A DNA stretch of 64,000 nucleotides from Myxococcus qinghaiensis. GTDB taxonomy: Bacteria > Myxococcota > Myxococcia > Myxococcales > Myxococcaceae. Below are positions 32,115-41,238 of the stretch, one piece after another. A program made the position numbers and the translations under genes. A model generated the notes under the pieces. The model made no database searches. It had not been told where the DNA came from and was given only the letters and a program-made list of their open reading frames with translations. How positions within the stretch are numbered: position 1 is the first letter of the stretch; each line of letters opens with the position of its first letter. Location: contig NZ_JAKCFA010000020.1 in assembly GCF_024198215.1 (NCBI RefSeq), forward strand, positions 165,703 to 229,702. Reading direction: 5' to 3'.

Positions 32115-32990
32115 ATGGACGGCGTCCTCGTCATCGATAAGCCCTCTGGCCCCACGTCCTTCGACGTGGTGCGACAGGTGCGCTCGCTGCTGAAAATCAA
32201 GAAGGTGGGCCATACGGGGACGTTGGACCCCATGGCCACCGGAGTGCTGCCCCTGTGTCTGGGAGAGGCCACCAAGGTGGCCGGCTTCATCACCGAGGGC
32301 GACAAGGCCTACGACGCCACGGTGCGCCTGGGCGCGGAGACGGACACCCAGGACGCGCAGGGGCAGGTGACGGCGCGCGGGGAGGTGCCCGCGCTGACGC
32401 CCGCGCTCCTGGAGGCCGCGCTGGCGCGCTTCCGGGGCAGCTTCGACCAGGTGCCGCCCATGTATTCGGCGGTGAAGGTGGCCGGGAAGCGACTGTACGA
32501 GCTGGCCCGCGCCGGCGAGGAGGTCGAGCGCGCCGCCCGGCACGTGACGGTGTACGAGCTGGTGCTGCGGGACTTCTCCGCGGACCGCCTCCACCTGTCC
32601 GTGCGCTGCTCCAAGGGCTTCTTCGTGCGCACCCTGGCCTTTGATTTGGGACGGGTGCTGGGCTGCGGGGCCCACCTGGAGGCGCTGCGGCGCACTGCCA
32701 GCGGGCCCTTCCCCCTGGCTCGGGCGCTGCCGCTGGCGGACGTGCCGGCCCTGTTGAAGGACGGGACGCTGGCCTCGCGGCTGGTGCCCATCGCCGAGGC
32801 CCTGGTGGACCTGCCCGAGGTGCGGGTAGGGGCGGACGACGCCAAACGCGTGTCCCACGGCGTGCCGGTGGAGGTGGCTCCCTCCTTGCTGCGTCCGGGC
32901 CGGTTGCGGGTGACGGGTCCCGACGGCGCGCTCCTGGCGGTGGCGGAGGGCGTGGGCGGACGGCTGCGCTACCTGCGAGTGCTCGTCTAG
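32115..32990 (+). CDS. truB: tRNA pseudouridine-55 synthase TruB
   Basis: 291 residues. DGVLVIDKPSGPTSFDVV starts the protein and the catalytic Asp lies in HTGTLDPMATGVLPLC. QVPPMYSAVKVAGKRLYELAR and VRCSKGFFVRTLAFDLG follow, with a PUA-like C-terminus. It makes pseudouridine 55 in the T-loop of tRNAs and also acts as a tRNA chaperone. Confidence 0.96.
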   Translation: MDGVLVIDKPSGPTSFDVVRQVRSLLKIKKVGHTGTLDPMATGVLPLCLGEATKVAGFITEGDKAYDATVRLGAETDTQDAQGQVTARGEVPALTPALLEAALARFRGSFDQVPPMYSAVKVAGKRLYELARAGEEVERAARHVTVYELVLRDFSADRLHLSVRCSKGFFVRTLAFDLGRVLGCGAHLEALRRTASGPFPLARALPLADVPALLKDGTLASRLVPIAEALVDLPEVRVGADDAKRVSHGVPVEVAPSLLRPGRLRVTGPDGALLAVAEGVGGRLRYLRVLV

Positions 32991-33062
32991 GCCCGGCTGC
33001 TTTCCGGCTGTGCGTCTTCGCACGCTCTACCTCCCGTGGGGCGTACGGGCAGGCGTCCAAGG

Positions 33063-33091
33063 TTGACCCTGGGTAGGGTGAAGCTTATAAG
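33063..33091 (+). promoter_or_regulatory. Strong sigma-70-like promoter upstream of rpsO
   Basis: TTGACC (33063-33068) and TATAAG (33086-33091) are separated by exactly 17 bp, about 109 bp before the rpsO ATG. This is the best consensus-like promoter in the window and indicates independent expression of rpsO(-pnp). Confidence 0.65.
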
Positions 33092-33199
33092 CCCCCCGCT
33101 CGTTAGAAGTGGAGCATGAGACCCGGTCTGTACCCCTCCGCGGACCTGGGCGACTCAAGTGGCATCACTCCGGAGCGGGGTACGAAAGACGAGAATCAC

Positions 33200-33469
33200 A
33201 TGTCGCTGCATCAGGAGCGCAAGTCGGAGTTGGTGACGAAGTTCAGGACCCACGAGACGGACACCGGGTCCCCTGAAGTGCAGGTCGCGCTGCTGTCCGA
33301 GCGCATCAACCAGCTCACCGAGCACTTCAAGACGCACAAGAAGGACCACCACTCCCGCCGCGGTCTGCTGAAGCTGGTCGGTCAGCGTCGCCGGCTTCTG
33401 GACTACCTGAAGTCGAAGGACGTCACCCGCTACAAGAAGCTCATCGAGAGCCTCGGCATCCGCAAGTAG
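33200..33469 (+). CDS. rpsO: 30S ribosomal protein S15
   Basis: 89 residues from ATG 33200; an in-frame ATG at 33116 would add 28 atypical residues. S15 is recognisable throughout: TDTGSPEVQVALLSERINQLTEHFK, KDHHSRRGLLKLVGQRRRLLDYL, YKKLIESLGIRK. It binds the central domain of 16S rRNA and usually represses its own translation. Order rpsO-pnp is conserved. Confidence 0.97.
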   Translation: MSLHQERKSELVTKFRTHETDTGSPEVQVALLSERINQLTEHFKTHKKDHHSRRGLLKLVGQRRRLLDYLKSKDVTRYKKLIESLGIRK

Positions 33470-33486
33470 GCATCTCGGCAGGACCC

Positions 33487-33511
33487 GGGGCGCTGGTTCA
33501 ACCAGCGCCCC
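33487..33511 (+). terminator. Hairpin after rpsO
   Basis: An almost loop-closed stem of 11 bp (ggggcgctggt with accagcgcccc) starts 17 bp after the rpsO stop and is followed by gcgcgTTTC. It may be an intrinsic terminator or an RNase III processing site ahead of pnp. Confidence 0.55.
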
Positions 33512-33844
33512 GCGCGTTTCAGACGTCGAAGTGGCAGCAGAGAAGCAGTTGAGAAGCGGTGGGTGGTGGCGGGCGAGGGAGTGGTGCCGACGGAGGTTTT
33601 GGTTTCCGTTCGGACCGGCTGACAGGGTGTCGGCCGGTGCGATCAGGGATCAAAAGTTCCGAGACATCCCTCCGGCGCTCCGCAAGCGCCCTTCCGCAGT
33701 ACAGGCTGGCGGTTGCCTGTCATGTGCCTGTTTCGGGCCTTGGCGACCGCTCATACACCCCGAGGGCCCTCCCGGGGTGCCAGGTCCCTTGCGGGCCAGG
33801 TGCGTGCGGTGGGGTCCTCGCCCGAAGAATACCGAGGCAAGGAC
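33512..33844 (+). other. rpsO-pnp intergenic leader, no gene seen
   Basis: 333 bases without a convincing gene. Small open frames here lack ribosome sites and family resemblance. In other bacteria the pnp leader holds structure used for PNPase autocontrol; no clear equivalent was identified by eye. Confidence 0.4.
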
Positions 33845-36013
33845 ATGCTGAAGAAGAGCGTCAAGATTGGCGAGAGCGAGCTGAGCATCGAAGTGGGTCG
33901 TCTGGCCAAGCAGGCGGATGGCTCCGTGGTGGTGCGCTACGGCGACACCATGCTGCTCGTGACGGCGGTGAGCGCGCGGGAGAAGAAGGACATCGACTTC
34001 CTGCCGCTGACGGTGGAGTACCAGGAGAAGCTGTACTCGGCGGGCCGCATCCCCGGCAGCTACTTCAAGCGCGAGGGCCGGCTGACGGAGAAGGAGACGC
34101 TGGCCTCCCGCGTGGTGGACCGCTCCCTGCGTCCGCTGTTCCCGGAAGGCTACGCGTACGAGACGCAGGTCATCGCCAGCGTCATCTCCGCGGACCCGGA
34201 CAACGAGGGCGACGTGCACGGCATCACCGGCGCCTCCGCGGCGCTGTGGGTGTCGGACATCCCGTTCGACGGCCCCCTCGCCGGCATCCGCGTGGGCCGC
34301 GTGGGCGGTCAGCTGGTGGCCAACCCCACCGCGAAGCAGCGTGAGCAGAGCGACCTGGACCTGGTCATGGCGGTCAGCCGCAAGGCCATCGTCATGGTGG
34401 AAGGTGGCGCGGAGGAGGTGTCCGAGGCGGACATGGTCGCCGCGCTGGACTTCGGCTTCCAGGCGGCCCAGCCCGCGTTGGACCTGCAGGACGAGCTGCG
34501 CCGCGAGCTGAACAAGCAGGTCCGCTCGTTCGACAAGCCGGCCTCCGTGGACGAGGGCCTGCGCGCCAAGGTGCGGGAGCTGGCGATGAACGGCATCAAG
34601 GCCGGCTACGCCATCAAGGAGAAGGGCGCCCGCTACGAGTCGCTCTCCAAGACGAAGAAGGAGACCATCGCGAAGCTCAAGGAGCAGCTCGCGGAGGCCT
34701 ACTCCCCGCTGGTGGAGAAGCACGCCAAGCAGGTGGTGGAAGACCTCAAGTACGAGCACATGCGCGAGATGACCGTCAACGGCGGCCGCATCGGCGACCG
34801 CGGTCACGACGTGGTCCGCTCGATTACGTGCGAAGTGGGCGTGCTCCCGCGCACCCACGGCAGCGCCGTGTTCACCCGTGGCGAGACGCAGGCGCTCGTG
34901 GTCGCCACGCTGGGCACCAGCGATGACGAGCAGCGGCTGGAGATGCTGGGAGGCATGTCCTTCAAGCGCTTCATGCTGCACTACAACTTCCCCCCGTTCA
35001 GCGTGAACGAGACGAAGCCGCTGCGCGGCCCGGGCCGTCGTGAAATCGGCCACGGCGCGCTGGCGGAGCGCGCGCTGCGCAACATGGTGCCCAAGAGCGA
35101 GTCCTTCCCGTACACGGTTCGCCTCGTGTCGGACATCCTCGAGTCCAACGGCTCCTCGTCCATGGCCTCCGTGTGCGGTGGCACGCTGGCGCTGATGGAC
35201 GCGGGCGTCCCCATCACCTCGCCGGTGGCCGGCATCGCCATGGGCCTGGTGAAGGAGGGCGACAAGATCGCCATCCTGTCGGACATCCTCGGTGACGAGG
35301 ACCACCTGGGCGACATGGACTTCAAGGTGTGCGGTACCAGCAAGGGCATCACCTCCATCCAGATGGACATCAAGATCACCGGCCTCACCACGGAGATCAT
35401 GAGCCGCGCGCTGGAGCAGGCGCGTCAGGGCCGCATCCACATCCTGGGCGAGATGCTCAAGACGCTGGCGCAGCCCCGCAAGGAGATCAGCCAGTACGCG
35501 CCCCGCATCACCACCATCCAGATTCGTCCCGAGTTCATCAAGAACGTCATCGGGCCGGGCGGCAAGGTCATCAAGGACATCATCGCTCGCACGGGCGCGG
35601 CGATTAACATCGAGGACTCCGGCCGGGTGGACATCGCCAGCGCGAACGGCGAGGCCGTGAAGGCCGCCATCGCGATGATTCAGGCGCTGACCCGCGAGGC
35701 GGAAATCGGGAAGATCTACACGGGCACCGTGCGGAAGATCGCCGAGTTCGGCGCCTTCGTGGAGCTGTTCCCGGGCACCGACGGCCTCATCCACATCTCC
35801 GAGCTGTCCGACAAGCGCGTCAAGAGCGTCTCCGACGTGCTGAGGGAGGGCGACGAGGTGCTGGTGAAGGTGGTCAGCATCGACAAGACGGGCAAGATTC
35901 GCCTGTCGCGCAAGGAGGCGATGGCGGAGCGCGCGGCGACCCAGCAGGGCGCCGCTGACGCTGTCGCCGCGCAGGCGTCCCCCGAGGCCACCCAGCCCGA
36001 CGCGAAGGCCTGA
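33845..36013 (+). CDS. pnp: Polyribonucleotide nucleotidyltransferase (PNPase)
   Basis: 722 residues from ATG 33845. Two RNase PH-like halves (about 1-230, with FFKREGRLTEKETLASRVVDRSLRPL-type segment; and about 310-545, with RREIGHGALAERAL and the SDIL active-site region), then KH (EFIKNVIGPGGKVIKDI) and S1 (IYTGTVRKIAEFGAFVEL). The enzyme is a phosphorolytic 3'-5' exoribonuclease. The last about 25 residues are Ala-rich and variable. Two hairpins follow the stop codon. Confidence 0.97.
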   Translation: MLKKSVKIGESELSIEVGRLAKQADGSVVVRYGDTMLLVTAVSAREKKDIDFLPLTVEYQEKLYSAGRIPGSYFKREGRLTEKETLASRVVDRSLRPLFPEGYAYETQVIASVISADPDNEGDVHGITGASAALWVSDIPFDGPLAGIRVGRVGGQLVANPTAKQREQSDLDLVMAVSRKAIVMVEGGAEEVSEADMVAALDFGFQAAQPALDLQDELRRELNKQVRSFDKPASVDEGLRAKVRELAMNGIKAGYAIKEKGARYESLSKTKKETIAKLKEQLAEAYSPLVEKHAKQVVEDLKYEHMREMTVNGGRIGDRGHDVVRSITCEVGVLPRTHGSAVFTRGETQALVVATLGTSDDEQRLEMLGGMSFKRFMLHYNFPPFSVNETKPLRGPGRREIGHGALAERALRNMVPKSESFPYTVRLVSDILESNGSSSMASVCGGTLALMDAGVPITSPVAGIAMGLVKEGDKIAILSDILGDEDHLGDMDFKVCGTSKGITSIQMDIKITGLTTEIMSRALEQARQGRIHILGEMLKTLAQPRKEISQYAPRITTIQIRPEFIKNVIGPGGKVIKDIIARTGAAINIEDSGRVDIASANGEAVKAAIAMIQALTREAEIGKIYTGTVRKIAEFGAFVELFPGTDGLIHISELSDKRVKSVSDVLREGDEVLVKVVSIDKTGKIRLSRKEAMAERAATQQGAADAVAAQASPEATQPDAKA

Positions 36014-36025
36014 TGAAGCCTCGCT

Positions 36026-36102
36026 CCCGGGCCTCCTCTCGAGGCCCGGGGTAGCGCCAACGCCCCCTTCCGCCACCGCGCGGCAGGGGGCGTTTTCGTT
36101 TT
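36026..36102 (+). terminator. Tandem hairpins ending in an intrinsic terminator after pnp
   Basis: A first stem (36026-36035 with 36041-36050) is followed by a second with CGCCCCCT at 36061-36068 pairing AGGGGGCG at 36085-36092, then TTTTCGTTTT. This is a convincing factor-independent terminator for the pnp transcript. Confidence 0.8.
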
Positions 36103-36136
36103 GGCGGGCGCTGGCTTAGACCTGGGGCTGGGGGCC

Positions 36137-36985
36137 GTGCGTTGGAGGTGCGAGCCCCGCCATCCGGAGGCCCCGTTGCCGCCCCGTCCGCCGCCCGCCA
36201 CGCCACAGCCTTCCACCAGCTTCCTCACTGACGTCTCGCGCCTGCTTGGCTCCTTCCGGTGGGCCTTCATGCCCCTGGGGCTGCTGGCCCTGGTGGCGGT
36301 GGGCGTGCACGCGGCGGCGGACACGCTGGACGACAGGCTGGTGGCGCTGGTGGACCGCGCGGACGCGGCCTTCGATGGCCTGGTGGGGCGCTACGACGTG
36401 ACGGCGCCCATGGTGGAGTGGGTGTCGCTGGAGCTGCGCACGCGCATCGCTCGAATCCTGGCGCTGACGTGGGAGCTGGCCGCGGACCTGGTGCTGGCGC
36501 TGCCGGCCCTGGGCTACCGCGAGGCGACCACAGCCGCCGTGAAGCCCGCGGAGGCGTGGCGCGCGGCGCTGGAAGGCCCGAAGGAGAAGCCCTCGTGGCG
36601 CGCGCTGTGGCGACGCTGCCTGCGCCAGCCCACGCCCATGCGCTGGCTGCGGCCCCTGGCGACCGCGGCCGTGGTGGTGGCCGGCGCGTGCACGGTGGCG
36701 AAGCTGATGCAGGGCACGGTGTACCTGTCCTGGCGCGAGCTGATGGGGGACCAGATCTCCGACTGGGTCGCCAGGGGCATGGCCCTGGGCGCGCTGGTGG
36801 GCGTGCTGGCCACGCTCGGGTGGCGCGCGGTGCTGCGCAACCTCCAGCACGCGGACGCGGCCTGTGCTCAAGCGCGCGGCGGCAGACAGGCCTTCACCCG
36901 GGGCCTCCTGGGCTGCGCGGTGGTGGTGCCCCTGGCACTGGCCGCCGTGCTGGACGCCACTCCACTGCTTTCCTTCCTGCGCTGA
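36137..36985 (+). CDS. Multi-pass membrane protein of unknown function
   Basis: About 282 residues from GTG 36137. A TTG at 36101 sits inside the pnp terminator T-tract and is unlikely to be used; the true start is uncertain. Four hydrophobic segments are seen (FMPLGLLALVAVGVHAAA, LATAAVVVAGACTVAKLM, ALGALVGVLATLGWRAVL, GLLGCAVVVPLALAAVL). No domain recognised. It ends 8 bp before the M23 peptidase gene, so a role in the cell envelope is possible. Confidence 0.65.
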   Translation: MRWRCEPRHPEAPLPPRPPPATPQPSTSFLTDVSRLLGSFRWAFMPLGLLALVAVGVHAAADTLDDRLVALVDRADAAFDGLVGRYDVTAPMVEWVSLELRTRIARILALTWELAADLVLALPALGYREATTAAVKPAEAWRAALEGPKEKPSWRALWRRCLRQPTPMRWLRPLATAAVVVAGACTVAKLMQGTVYLSWRELMGDQISDWVARGMALGALVGVLATLGWRAVLRNLQHADAACAQARGGRQAFTRGLLGCAVVVPLALAAVLDATPLLSFLR

Positions 36986-36993
36986 GGACCGCC

Positions 36994-38004
36994 ATGTTCG
37001 CGAGCCGAGCCAGGGGGCTGCTGGACTTCTGCATGGCGGTGCTGTGCGTGTGGACGGCGTACCACCACACGCCCGCGGGCGCGCTGGTGCGCAAGGCCTC
37101 CGCCTGGGCCTTCTCCTCGAAGAGCACCGCGCGCCCCCTGCTGGCGTACTACGACGGCATGACGGGCACCTCGCTCGCCGCGCCCATGCTGGCGCCCGAG
37201 GTGTCCCTGGTGCGTCCGCTGACGGATGCGGAGTCGCTGGCCTGGGGCACGCACCTCGCCTTGAAGGGCCTGGATGCGCGCGCGCGGGAGCCCTCCGCGG
37301 CGCTGGCTCAGGAGCTGGGGATTCCCATGGACCGGCTGTTGGATTCGGTGGAGGGGCCCGTCGCCGCGCGCAGGCTCCACGCCGCGCTGGAGGAAGACTT
37401 CCCCCGGGAGGAGGCGCGACTCACGGCCCTCTTCGTCGGCCGCGTCCCCGCGCGCTACGCCCAGGAGCGCGTGGTGGCCGAGGGCGGCGAGCCGACGCTG
37501 GAGTCGCTGAATCGGCAGCTTCCTCCGGGCTTCGAGACGGCCTCGGTGGGAGCGGCGCAGGCGCTGGCGTTGTCCACCGCCTTCGGGCTCGCGTGGCCCG
37601 TGTCGGAGAGCGCTCGCGTGTCGAGCCCGTTCGGTGAGCGGCACCACCCGGTGCTGGGGACGCGGCGGATGCACACGGGCGTGGACCTGAGCGTGCCCAC
37701 GGGGACGGCGGTGTCGGCGGTGGCGGAGGGCGTGGTGCGGCGCGCGAGCGAGGACGCGGTGAATGGCCGCGTCCTGGTGCTGGACCATGGCCGGGGCGTG
37801 ACGACGGCGTACTGCCACAACTCGGAGCTGCTGGTGCGGGTGGGGGAGCGGGTGACGCGCGGGCAGCTCATCGCCCGCTCCGGCAACACCGGGCGCTCCA
37901 CGGGTCCTCATCTCCATTATCAGCTGGAGCTGGCCTCCCGGCCCATGGACCCGCTCAAGTTCCGCGCCTCCGTTCGCGCCGTGTCCCACGACAACGCACC
38001 CTGA
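36994..38004 (+). CDS. M23-family (LytM) metallopeptidase, membrane-anchored
   Basis: 336 residues from ATG 36994. N-terminal hydrophobic segment (LLDFCMAVLCVWTAYH) as signal or anchor, a linker domain of about 180 residues, then the peptidase: VSSPFGERHHPVLGTRRMHTGVDLSVPTGT (HxxxD metal ligands), AVAEGVVRRA, and SGNTGRSTGPHLHYQLE (HxH). All M23 zinc ligands are present, so cleavage of peptidoglycan cross-bridges is plausible, unlike degenerate LytM regulators. Confidence 0.88.
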   Translation: MFASRARGLLDFCMAVLCVWTAYHHTPAGALVRKASAWAFSSKSTARPLLAYYDGMTGTSLAAPMLAPEVSLVRPLTDAESLAWGTHLALKGLDARAREPSAALAQELGIPMDRLLDSVEGPVAARRLHAALEEDFPREEARLTALFVGRVPARYAQERVVAEGGEPTLESLNRQLPPGFETASVGAAQALALSTAFGLAWPVSESARVSSPFGERHHPVLGTRRMHTGVDLSVPTGTAVSAVAEGVVRRASEDAVNGRVLVLDHGRGVTTAYCHNSELLVRVGERVTRGQLIARSGNTGRSTGPHLHYQLELASRPMDPLKFRASVRAVSHDNAP

Positions 38005-38148
38005 GCATCGGGCTCCCGCCGCCGAGCCCCGAGGTTGGCGCGCGTCCTAGCGCCTCTCGGCTTCCTTGGGCTGTCGTCGCTTTCGCGGACAACCCGTGAC
38101 GTTGGCGCGGGAACTGGAGACGGGGCAGGGGTGTGGTACATCCGCGCC

Positions 38149-38604
38149 ATGGCCTCGTCCCTCACCGTGCAGGTGCGCCGTGTGCGTGCCCATCCGGAGC
38201 CCTTGCCGCTTCCCCGCTACGAGACGGAGCTCGCCGCGGGGCTGGATTTGAGAGCCGATATCGACGGCGAGCAGGTGCTCGCGCCTCTGGCGAGGCTGGC
38301 GGTGCCCACGGGGCTCGCGCTGGGGCTGCCCCCGGGGTACGAGGGGCAGGTGCGGCCTCGCTCGGGGCTGGCGCTGCGCCACGGAATCACCCTGCTCAAC
38401 TCCCCTGGGACGGTGGATGCGGACTACCGGGGGGAGGTGCAGGTCATCCTCGTCAACCTCTCCAGCGAGCCCTTCACGCTGCGTCGGGGCGACCGGGTGG
38501 CGCAGCTGGTGGTGGCGCCGGTGACGTCCGCCAGGCTGGAAGAAGTCGACGTCCTCGACGTCACGTCGCGGGGTGGGAACGGCTTCGGTTCCACCGGCCG
38601 GTAG
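38149..38604 (+). CDS. dut: Deoxyuridine 5'-triphosphate nucleotidohydrolase (dUTPase)
   Basis: 151 residues from ATG 38149. All five trimeric dUTPase motifs are present: AAGLDLRA, RPRSGLAL, GTVDADYRGEV, RGDRVAQLVV, and the C-terminal RGGNGFGSTGR. It hydrolyses dUTP to dUMP and pyrophosphate, protecting DNA from uracil and supplying dTMP synthesis. An in-frame start at 38035 is not supported. Confidence 0.96.
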   Translation: MASSLTVQVRRVRAHPEPLPLPRYETELAAGLDLRADIDGEQVLAPLARLAVPTGLALGLPPGYEGQVRPRSGLALRHGITLLNSPGTVDADYRGEVQVILVNLSSEPFTLRRGDRVAQLVVAPVTSARLEEVDVLDVTSRGGNGFGSTGR

Positions 38605-38718
38605 CCAAGGAAGCCGACGGCATCGTTCCTTGATGACAGGGGAGCGTGCAGAATATGAGGCCGGACCGCATCCCCCGCTCGCGGTCCGCCTTCGACCGGC
38701 CCCAGGAGTCCGACTGCT

Positions 38719-41238
38719 TTGCTCTGCTACCGCTGCGGCAGCCACGTCCCCGAGACGACCGACACCTGTCCCACCTGCGGGATGAAGTACGACGCGGCCG
38801 CGCGACAATCGGCCGGTGTCGTCCGCAAGCGTGGCCTGGAAGGCGCCCCCTACAAGGCGGGGGACGTCGTCGCCGGTCGCTACGCCATCCAAGAGGTGGT
38901 GGGCTCCGGCCCCATGGGCTTCGTCTTCCGCGCCCAGGACGAGGAGATCGACGTCGAGGTCGCCCTCAAGACGGTGCACCCACGCCTCGTCCAGCAGCCC
39001 GAGGAGCGCACCCAGTTCTCGTTCTCCATGCGGGTGGGCAAGAAGCTCAACCACCCCAACCTGCTGCGCGTCTACGAAGAAGGGCTCGACGGTGAGCGGC
39101 CCTTCTTCACCATGCAGCTGCTGGAGGGCATGACGCTGCGGCGGATGATGGAGCAGCGCGCCTCGCGCGGGCAGCTCTTCTCGCTCAAGGACGTGGAGCC
39201 GCTGCTGGCGCAGATGGCGGCGGCGCTGGACGCGGCCCATCGCTTCGGTCCGCACTCCGACCTCAAGCCGGAGAACGTCATCGTCCTGCCGGACCTGCTG
39301 AAGGTGACGGACTACGGGCTCGGGCTCGCCGTGCCGCAGCTCCCCTTCGTCCAGGCGCAGAAGAGCCACCGCGCGGATGTCTACGTCGCTCCCGAGTATG
39401 TCGCGGGCGGTGAGCTGGACACGCGCATGGACGTGTACTCGCTGGGCGTGGTGATGGGGGAGATGCTCACGGGACTGGTGCCATCCGAAGGCGTCGTGCC
39501 CGGCCTCACGTCGCTGCACCCGGACCTGCCCACGTCCTTCGAGGCGCTCTACCGGCGCGCGCTCAACATCAACCCGCTGGCCCGGCCGAAGACCGCGGGC
39601 GAACTGCACGCGGAGTTCGCCAGCATCCTCGCGCGTGCGCCCGCGGCGGTCGCCACGCACGTGCGCGCGGTGCCTCCGCCCGTGGGCTCGGCGCAGGCGG
39701 CCGCGGTGCGGATGTCCGCGCGTCCACCGCCTCCGGTGCCCACGGACATGATGCCCGTGCCCACCGGCATCGTGACGTCGCCGAAGCCTTCCTCGCACGT
39801 CGAGGAGGAGCCGCCTCCGCCCGACGCGACGCAGCCGCTCGACGCGGCGACGCTGGCCGCCATCATCGGCGCGAACCCTGGCTCGTCCCAGCACCTCACG
39901 GAGCAGGCGCTGCCGTTCATCACCGCGTCCGCCGCGCGGGCCGCCATGGATGCTCCGCAAGGCGGACGCTCCGCTTCCGAGTCATCCTCGGCGGGACGGG
40001 CCGCCTCCGAGTCGTCCCAGGGGGGACGCTCCGCCAGGGGCTCCGCCGAGCCCGCTCATGGTGGGCGCCTGCCTCCCGAGCCTGTCGCCGCCCGGGGTGG
40101 TGCGCCCGCGCCGCGTCCCTCGGGTCCGGCGCCCGCCGCCCAGCCGCGTTCGTCCAAGGCCAAGGGGCCAGACTCAGCGGGGCAGGAGCCGGGTCCTTCT
40201 GATTCAGGGGCGCGGTCCGCGCGCACGCTGGAGTCCTCGCCCGCGGTCTCCGGGGCTCGTCCCCTGGGGCGCACGCTGGATGCGGCGCCCGCGGTGCCGG
40301 TGCCGGCCATCCGCACGGCGCGCACGCTGGAGTCCTCTCCGGTGCTGTCGGGCCCTCGCACGGTGGACTCGCCCATGACCTCGGCGGCGCGCTCGGCGCC
40401 GCGCATCGCTCCCACGCAGCGCTCCACGCGTCCGTCGAAGTCCTCGTCGTCGCGTCGCCGCTCGGCCTTCGTCTGGATGGTGGTGCTGACGGTGGGCGGG
40501 CTCACGCTGGGCGCCGGTGGTGGCTACCTGCTGTTGCGCCACCTGCGGTCGACCCAGCGGACCGTGCAGGTGGTTCCCCTGGGAGGGTCGTCCGCCCGCC
40601 CTGTCGTGCCGGAAGCCAATGCTCCTCCGCTCGTCGCGCTGGCGGGAGAGTGCCCGGAGGGAATGCGACTGGTGAGCGGTGGGTCTTTCCGACGTGGAAG
40701 GGCCAGGGACGACAGCGAGGCGCAGGTGGATGAGCCCGAGCACGAGAACATCCAGGTGGGCTCTTTCTGCGTGGACGAGTTCGAGTACTCGGTCTCGAGG
40801 AAGAAGGGCGGCACCCCTCGGGTGGAAGTGACCTGGGAGCAGGCGCGCGGGCTGTGTGAGGCCGCGGAGAAGCGGCTTTGCACGGCCGATGAGTGGGAGA
40901 AGGCATGCAAGGGACCGGGCAACGCGCGCTATGCCTACGGCGACGAGTACGTTCCAGGCATGTGCAACACGAAGGTCTCCATGCAGGAGACCCCTCCAGC
41001 GGTCGCTCCCTCCGGCGCTTTTCCGCAATGCGTGTCACGGGGCTACGGCGTGTCGGACCTCTCCGGAAACGTGGCGGAGTGGACGAGCACCGTCATTCCC
41101 AAGAGGGGGGCTGTGCAGAAGGGCGGCTCGTTCAACGACCCGCAGCTCGCATCAAGGTGCAGCGCGCGGGTCTTCAGCGCTCTGGAGAAGACCTCGCTCT
41201 CCGTGGGCTTCCGGTGCTGCGCGAGCGTGAAGCCATGA
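38719..41238 (+). CDS. Zinc-ribbon / protein kinase / FGE-sulfatase fusion membrane protein
   Basis: 839 residues from TTG 38719 (start uncertain). An N-terminal zinc ribbon (CYRCGS...CPTCG) is followed by a kinase-like domain (about 52-315): VVGSGPMGFVF loop, VALKT lysine, but the catalytic loop reads HSDLKPEN (179-186) instead of HRD and the magnesium loop DYG (198-200) instead of DFG. Asp, Lys and Asn are retained, so activity is possible. A long Ser/Pro/Ala linker, one membrane helix (about 580-605) and a C-terminal formylglycine-generating-enzyme-like domain (about 643-838: GMRLVSGGSFRRG, VTWEQARGLCEA, LSGNVAEWTS, GGSFND) follow. It overlaps the next gene by 4 bp. Confidence 0.88.
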   Translation: MLCYRCGSHVPETTDTCPTCGMKYDAAARQSAGVVRKRGLEGAPYKAGDVVAGRYAIQEVVGSGPMGFVFRAQDEEIDVEVALKTVHPRLVQQPEERTQFSFSMRVGKKLNHPNLLRVYEEGLDGERPFFTMQLLEGMTLRRMMEQRASRGQLFSLKDVEPLLAQMAAALDAAHRFGPHSDLKPENVIVLPDLLKVTDYGLGLAVPQLPFVQAQKSHRADVYVAPEYVAGGELDTRMDVYSLGVVMGEMLTGLVPSEGVVPGLTSLHPDLPTSFEALYRRALNINPLARPKTAGELHAEFASILARAPAAVATHVRAVPPPVGSAQAAAVRMSARPPPPVPTDMMPVPTGIVTSPKPSSHVEEEPPPPDATQPLDAATLAAIIGANPGSSQHLTEQALPFITASAARAAMDAPQGGRSASESSSAGRAASESSQGGRSARGSAEPAHGGRLPPEPVAARGGAPAPRPSGPAPAAQPRSSKAKGPDSAGQEPGPSDSGARSARTLESSPAVSGARPLGRTLDAAPAVPVPAIRTARTLESSPVLSGPRTVDSPMTSAARSAPRIAPTQRSTRPSKSSSSRRRSAFVWMVVLTVGGLTLGAGGGYLLLRHLRSTQRTVQVVPLGGSSARPVVPEANAPPLVALAGECPEGMRLVSGGSFRRGRARDDSEAQVDEPEHENIQVGSFCVDEFEYSVSRKKGGTPRVEVTWEQARGLCEAAEKRLCTADEWEKACKGPGNARYAYGDEYVPGMCNTKVSMQETPPAVAPSGAFPQCVSRGYGVSDLSGNVAEWTSTVIPKRGAVQKGGSFNDPQLASRCSARVFSALEKTSLSVGFRCCASVKP

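Noticed and set aside
33531..33851. 106-residue open frame between rpsO and pnp
   Set aside because: No ribosome site, no resemblance to any family, and it crosses the pnp start.
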